A model generated the notes under the pieces. It was not told where the DNA came from. It was given only the letters and a program-made list of their open reading frames with translations, and ran no database searches. Positions 61,033 to 64,000 of a stretch of 64,000 nt of DNA are shown one piece after another; position 1 is the stretch's first letter, and every line of letters starts with the position of its first letter. The position numbers and the translations under genes are program-made. Source of the DNA: Lolium rigidum (lineage: Eukaryota > Streptophyta > Magnoliopsida > Poales > Poaceae); NCBI RefSeq assembly GCF_022539505.1, contig NC_061508.1, positions 63,249,754 to 63,313,753 of the forward strand. Direction: 5' to 3'.

Positions 61033-63056
61033 GCCCACTGGCGCCTCGGCTTTTCCTGTGCTGCGACGCCTCCTTTTTGGCTTTTCGAGGCTCCCTTTTG
61101 CGCGCGTCGGCTCGGAACCGGCGCTTTTGTGCGGAGTTCCCGAGCAGAGGAGGGTACGGTTACGTACGACGTCCCAGTCTATCACTATGACATGTGGGGT
61201 CTTGGCTCTCTCGGTCCGTTAGTCAGTGAGAGATGTCCGCAGCAGCAAACTTTGTACTCGGATCGCCGCGCGCCAGTATGGAGGTCGCACTCGTAGCCGA
61301 GGGAAAGATGACAAAACGAGGTGGGCGTGGACGTCGAGGTCGGCGTTTAATTTCTTGGTTGTTTCGCCGTTGTGGCTGGTGGACGGTGGTGGCCGCCGGC
61401 ACCGGCCACCAGTACAGGCGGCCAAGCACGGACGGGGTGGTTGCGCCCGCACAAGCACGACGAGAGCTTTTGGTGCTCCCAGTTGGATGCATCCCGTCGT
61501 GTTGCTCGTGTTGCGCTATTGGACAAGCAATGCTCGCTCTCTCCTTGTGCCACAAAAACAAAGCTCTCTCTCCCGTCTGGTTTATCCATACTAGGGCATG
61601 GCCTTTTCCAGCCTAAGGTTCTCTAGCCTAACCCGTAGCAAATAGATTTCCAGTGAAATTGTGATTTTCACAAGGTTATTATTGTGTCTTTGTTAGCGGC
61701 TATAGCCGATAGCCACGAATTTTTTGAAGCTATGAAAGGCTATAGCCGGGCTATAGCGGGCTATAGCTATATAGCGGATTCGCTAGATATTGAAAAAAAT
61801 TGGGCATCATATAGTCATATATATATCAATAATTCACAATAACATAATAACATCTTCACATAGGAGATACACATAATAGTTCACACATAGTTAAATACAC
61901 AGTTTTGTCCAAATATTACAACATCATTACGTAGTTTAGGACATAGTTATGCCCATAATTACATTACTAGAGTTTGGTGGCTATTTCGCCAAGCAAATGG
62001 GCCGGTCGACTGAAATTTTTGGTCCAAAATTTTAGGCCCATTGAGCGAGAAGTTAGCGGCTATGAGGCTAAATTAATGCTAAATAGCCTTAGCCGGGCTA
62101 TTAGCGGCTATTTCTATTTTAGCCTCTAAAGTCTCTAGCTATAGCCGCAGGCCTCGCGAAAGGCTATAGCCGGGCTATAACCGGCTATAGCCGGCTATTT
62201 TAAACAGAGGTACAAACCCTAAAAATCACACGGATGGATTAGCAAGAAACTTTCTTTCAAAACATGCGTTACTTCTAGTCTTTCAGATCGTCCAACCACA
62301 CAGCTGTGCCACAACTAAGCACAAGCATGAAGCATCCTTTGGGATCACGGGAAGGAATCTACCAAAGCTCCAGCCAAATCATCTGCATTCTCGGGAGGCC
62401 TGACCAGTCTTAGATGACCACTTGCCAAAGAGCACTGAAACAAAATGATCCACTATCTCCTTACCACTGAAGTGACATTGATCATTCCTAATCAAATTCT
62501 CTTTTGAAGGATGTTATTTCTGAGCATCAAACACACAAAATTTCTGAATTATAAGATAATTTTGATTTTCCAAAGTCTATATGGCAAAGCACTATTAGAT
62601 CTCAAGTGCAAGTACAAGCCTTTGACAGTAAAACCTCAGGAACCAATCTTCCATTCCACTCTATCTTGTTCATCTTGCAAATGAATTGCATCTACTACCA
62701 AGTTTTTCACAGTTGCCCACTGATCTCAAATGCAAGTACTGGCTCTCGGTCTCAGCCTCTTAATAAGAACAACATTGTAACAGAACACAACATAGCAAAT
62801 TACAATATCAAGTTGACATCCCATACACCTGCATCAGTGAAACGCTTTCTCTACCTCCACCCTACTCAGCTACGAACCAAATCGGGACAGAGTATCAACC
62901 ACACACCTCAGGTCACCTACACCTCGCGGATGGCTGCGCTTCAATCGTCAAAGATGGCAGGAGATCGGCAAGTCCCTGCGCCAAAGCCTGTCAAGTGCGC
63001 GATGCGCATTCCCATGCTCTCATGCGCGCAGGCAGGGTCCGATCAGCTAGCAGAGT
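61033..63056. other. Interval between SSIIa 3' end and CslA start
   Basis: The first part (61033-61600) is the CslA upstream region, GC-rich, without a clear TATA box. 61694-62202 is a palindrome-rich transposon-like block. 62210-63056 contains the SSIIa 3' untranslated region. No further gene is seen; the long frames at 61226-61616 occur in several phases and have no protein motif. Confidence 0.5.
61694..62202. mobile_element. Palindromic GGCTATAGCC-rich element (hAT-like MITE)
   Basis: Both ends consist of overlapping GCTATAGCC and GGCTATAGC motifs (AGCGGCTATAGCCGATAGCC at the left, CCGGCTATAGCCGGCTAT at the right), many of them self-palindromic. The AT-rich middle has CATATAGTCATATATATATC. 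The layout fits a hAT-type non-autonomous element with multiple subterminal transposase-binding repeats. Eight-base duplications were not identified with certainty. Confidence 0.5.
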
Positions 63057-64000
63057 TCACCACTGGTACTTGGCCTTGACAAGGACATCCTCGTAGAGCT
63101 TCGCGGCGTGTTCCCAGCTGAAGTTCTGCGACATGCCGCGCTCCTGGATCCCCCTCCAGCTCTCCCTGTAGTTCCGGTACGTGTTCAGGCAGTGCCCGAG
63201 CGCCTCAATCAGCTTCTGCGCCTCGGCGCGGTCGAACGTCCACCCAAGCCCCGAGTCACCGAAGGGGTCGAACGGCGACACCGTGTCCCGCAGGCCGCCG
63301 ACGGCGTGCACGACGGGGATGGTGCCGTAGGCCATGGCGTACAGCTGGTTCAGCCCGCACGGCTCGAACCTGGAGGGCATGACGAGCACATCCGCGCCTG
63401 CTGTGATCCGGTGCGCCAATGGCACGGAGAACCCGACCCACCCGCGCACCTTGTCATTGTGCTGCCACTCGAAGTGCCGCAGCATGCGCTCCAGGTCATC
63501 GCGCCCGGTGCCCAGCATCACCAGCTGCACGTCCTGGCTCACGATCCACGGCATCGCGTCCGCGATGATCTCCACGCCCTTCTGCCCGTCCAGCCGCCCG
63601 ATGAAGCCGATCAGCGGCACGTCGCCGCGGACCTCTAGGCCCAACTCGCGCTGCAGGGCCTCCTTGCACTGCCGCTTGCCAGCATCCAGAGTCCTCAGGG
63701 TGTAGTTGGTGTAGCCGTTCGACTGCAGGTGCATGTCCACTTCGGGGTTCCATTCCTCGTTGTCGATGCCGTTCACGATGCCGTGTATCTTCGAGTCATT
63801 CTGCCGTATGATGTCGTGAAGCCCCCAGCCGCCCTCCACCGTCTTCAGCTCCCACAGGTATCCACGGCTGACTGCGACAACCTGGTCTGCCATCTTCACA
63901 CCGGCGGCGAAGTAGTTGGCGTGTTCACCACCCACTGGGTCGTACAGTTTGAAGTGTTCCAGGTAGTGCTCAGGCAAGTCAGTGTACGGGAATTCAGCTA
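63057..64000 (-). CDS. SSIIa: Starch synthase IIa, C-terminal coding part (5' part beyond window)
   Basis: The minus-strand frame enters at the window edge with [16 protein letters not shown] and runs 313 codons to TGA at 63057-63059, ending [13 protein letters not shown], the canonical SSII C-terminus. The enzyme extends amylopectin chains from ADP-glucose in the plastid (GT5). Visible are [61 protein letters not shown], the catalytic [17 protein letters not shown] with its Glu, and the C-terminal AVGGLRDTV loop. There is no stop or frame break. This stretch is a single exon, as in the last exon of grass SSIIa genes. Wording is closest to wheat/barley SSIIa from memory but not identical; SSIIb is less likely because the neighbour is CslA. 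Confidence 0.93.
   Translation of the reverse strand, partial: AEFPYTDLPEHYLEHFKLYDPVGGEHANYFAAGVKMADQVVAVSRGYLWELKTVEGGWGLHDIIRQNDSKIHGIVNGIDNEEWNPEVDMHLQSNGYTNYTLRTLDAGKRQCKEALQRELGLEVRGDVPLIGFIGRLDGQKGVEIIADAMPWIVSQDVQLVMLGTGRDDLERMLRHFEWQHNDKVRGWVGFSVPLAHRITAGADVLVMPSRFEPCGLNQLYAMAYGTIPVVHAVGGLRDTVSPFDPFGDSGLGWTFDRAEAQKLIEALGHCLNTYRNYRESWRGIQERGMSQNFSWEHAAKLYEDVLVKAKYQW

Noticed and set aside
61226..61616. Three overlapping frames of more than 110 codons near the CslA promoter
   Set aside because: Several phases on both strands are open at once in GC-rich DNA; none shows a recognisable domain.
63108..63638. Plus-strand frame of 176 codons
   Set aside because: It is the antisense shadow of the starch synthase exon, which has clear motifs on the minus strand.

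Overview
The window is nuclear DNA of a large-genome grass, most likely a cool-season (pooid) cereal related to wheat, oat or ryegrass. The reasons are spliced plant genes for starch synthase II and a cellulose-synthase-like A protein, GT-AG introns, Stowaway and Tourist/Harbinger MITEs, and a dense nest of Triticeae-type LTR retrotransposons. Nothing bacterial is present: no operons, no CRISPR, no rRNA or tRNA genes. The species cannot be fixed by eye; the starch synthase differs from the wheat SSIIa proteins as I remember them.

Layout. 1-1014 is the edge of a gypsy-type LTR (minus) that cuts a dead PIF/Harbinger transposase (1015-2642). 2643-10888 is low-copy DNA with a DVL/RTFL small-peptide gene (start 4523), several MITEs, a SINE-like element, microsatellite and minisatellite DNA, and a GC-rich non-autonomous Harbinger element with TTA duplications (8327-9664).

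10894-52521, two thirds of the window, is one Ty1/copia element on the minus strand with matching GTGCA target duplications, split by later insertions. Its 3' LTR holds a 4.3 kb solo LTR (11565-15865, TSD GTCCC). Its pol is split by gypsy element G1 (17600-32982, TSD GTACA), whose own 3' LTR holds a second copia element (23634-32240, TSD AGTGT). Its gag is split by gypsy element G2 (36120-48995, TSD AGTAC, opposite orientation to G1), which holds a 6.1 kb long-LTR element (40082-46220, TSD AGTAT). Its 5' LTR holds a 0.39 kb MITE. G1 and G2 belong to one family that lacks pol but keeps a conserved ORF of 232-238 codons that I do not recognise.

The right end is genic. On the minus strand a complete nine-exon CslA gene (mannan synthase, 542 codons plus stop, 55559-61032) lies just downstream of the 3' coding part of starch synthase IIa (63057-64000, running off the window). 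From memory, rice chromosome 6 carries SSIIa (ALK) next to CslA3 in the same way, so this pair marks the orthologous region (group 7 in wheat). CslA intron 2 carries nested Harbinger-like elements with small ORFs. The two genes act in separate polysaccharide pathways, amylopectin in the plastid and mannan in the Golgi; their adjacency is positional and not operonic.
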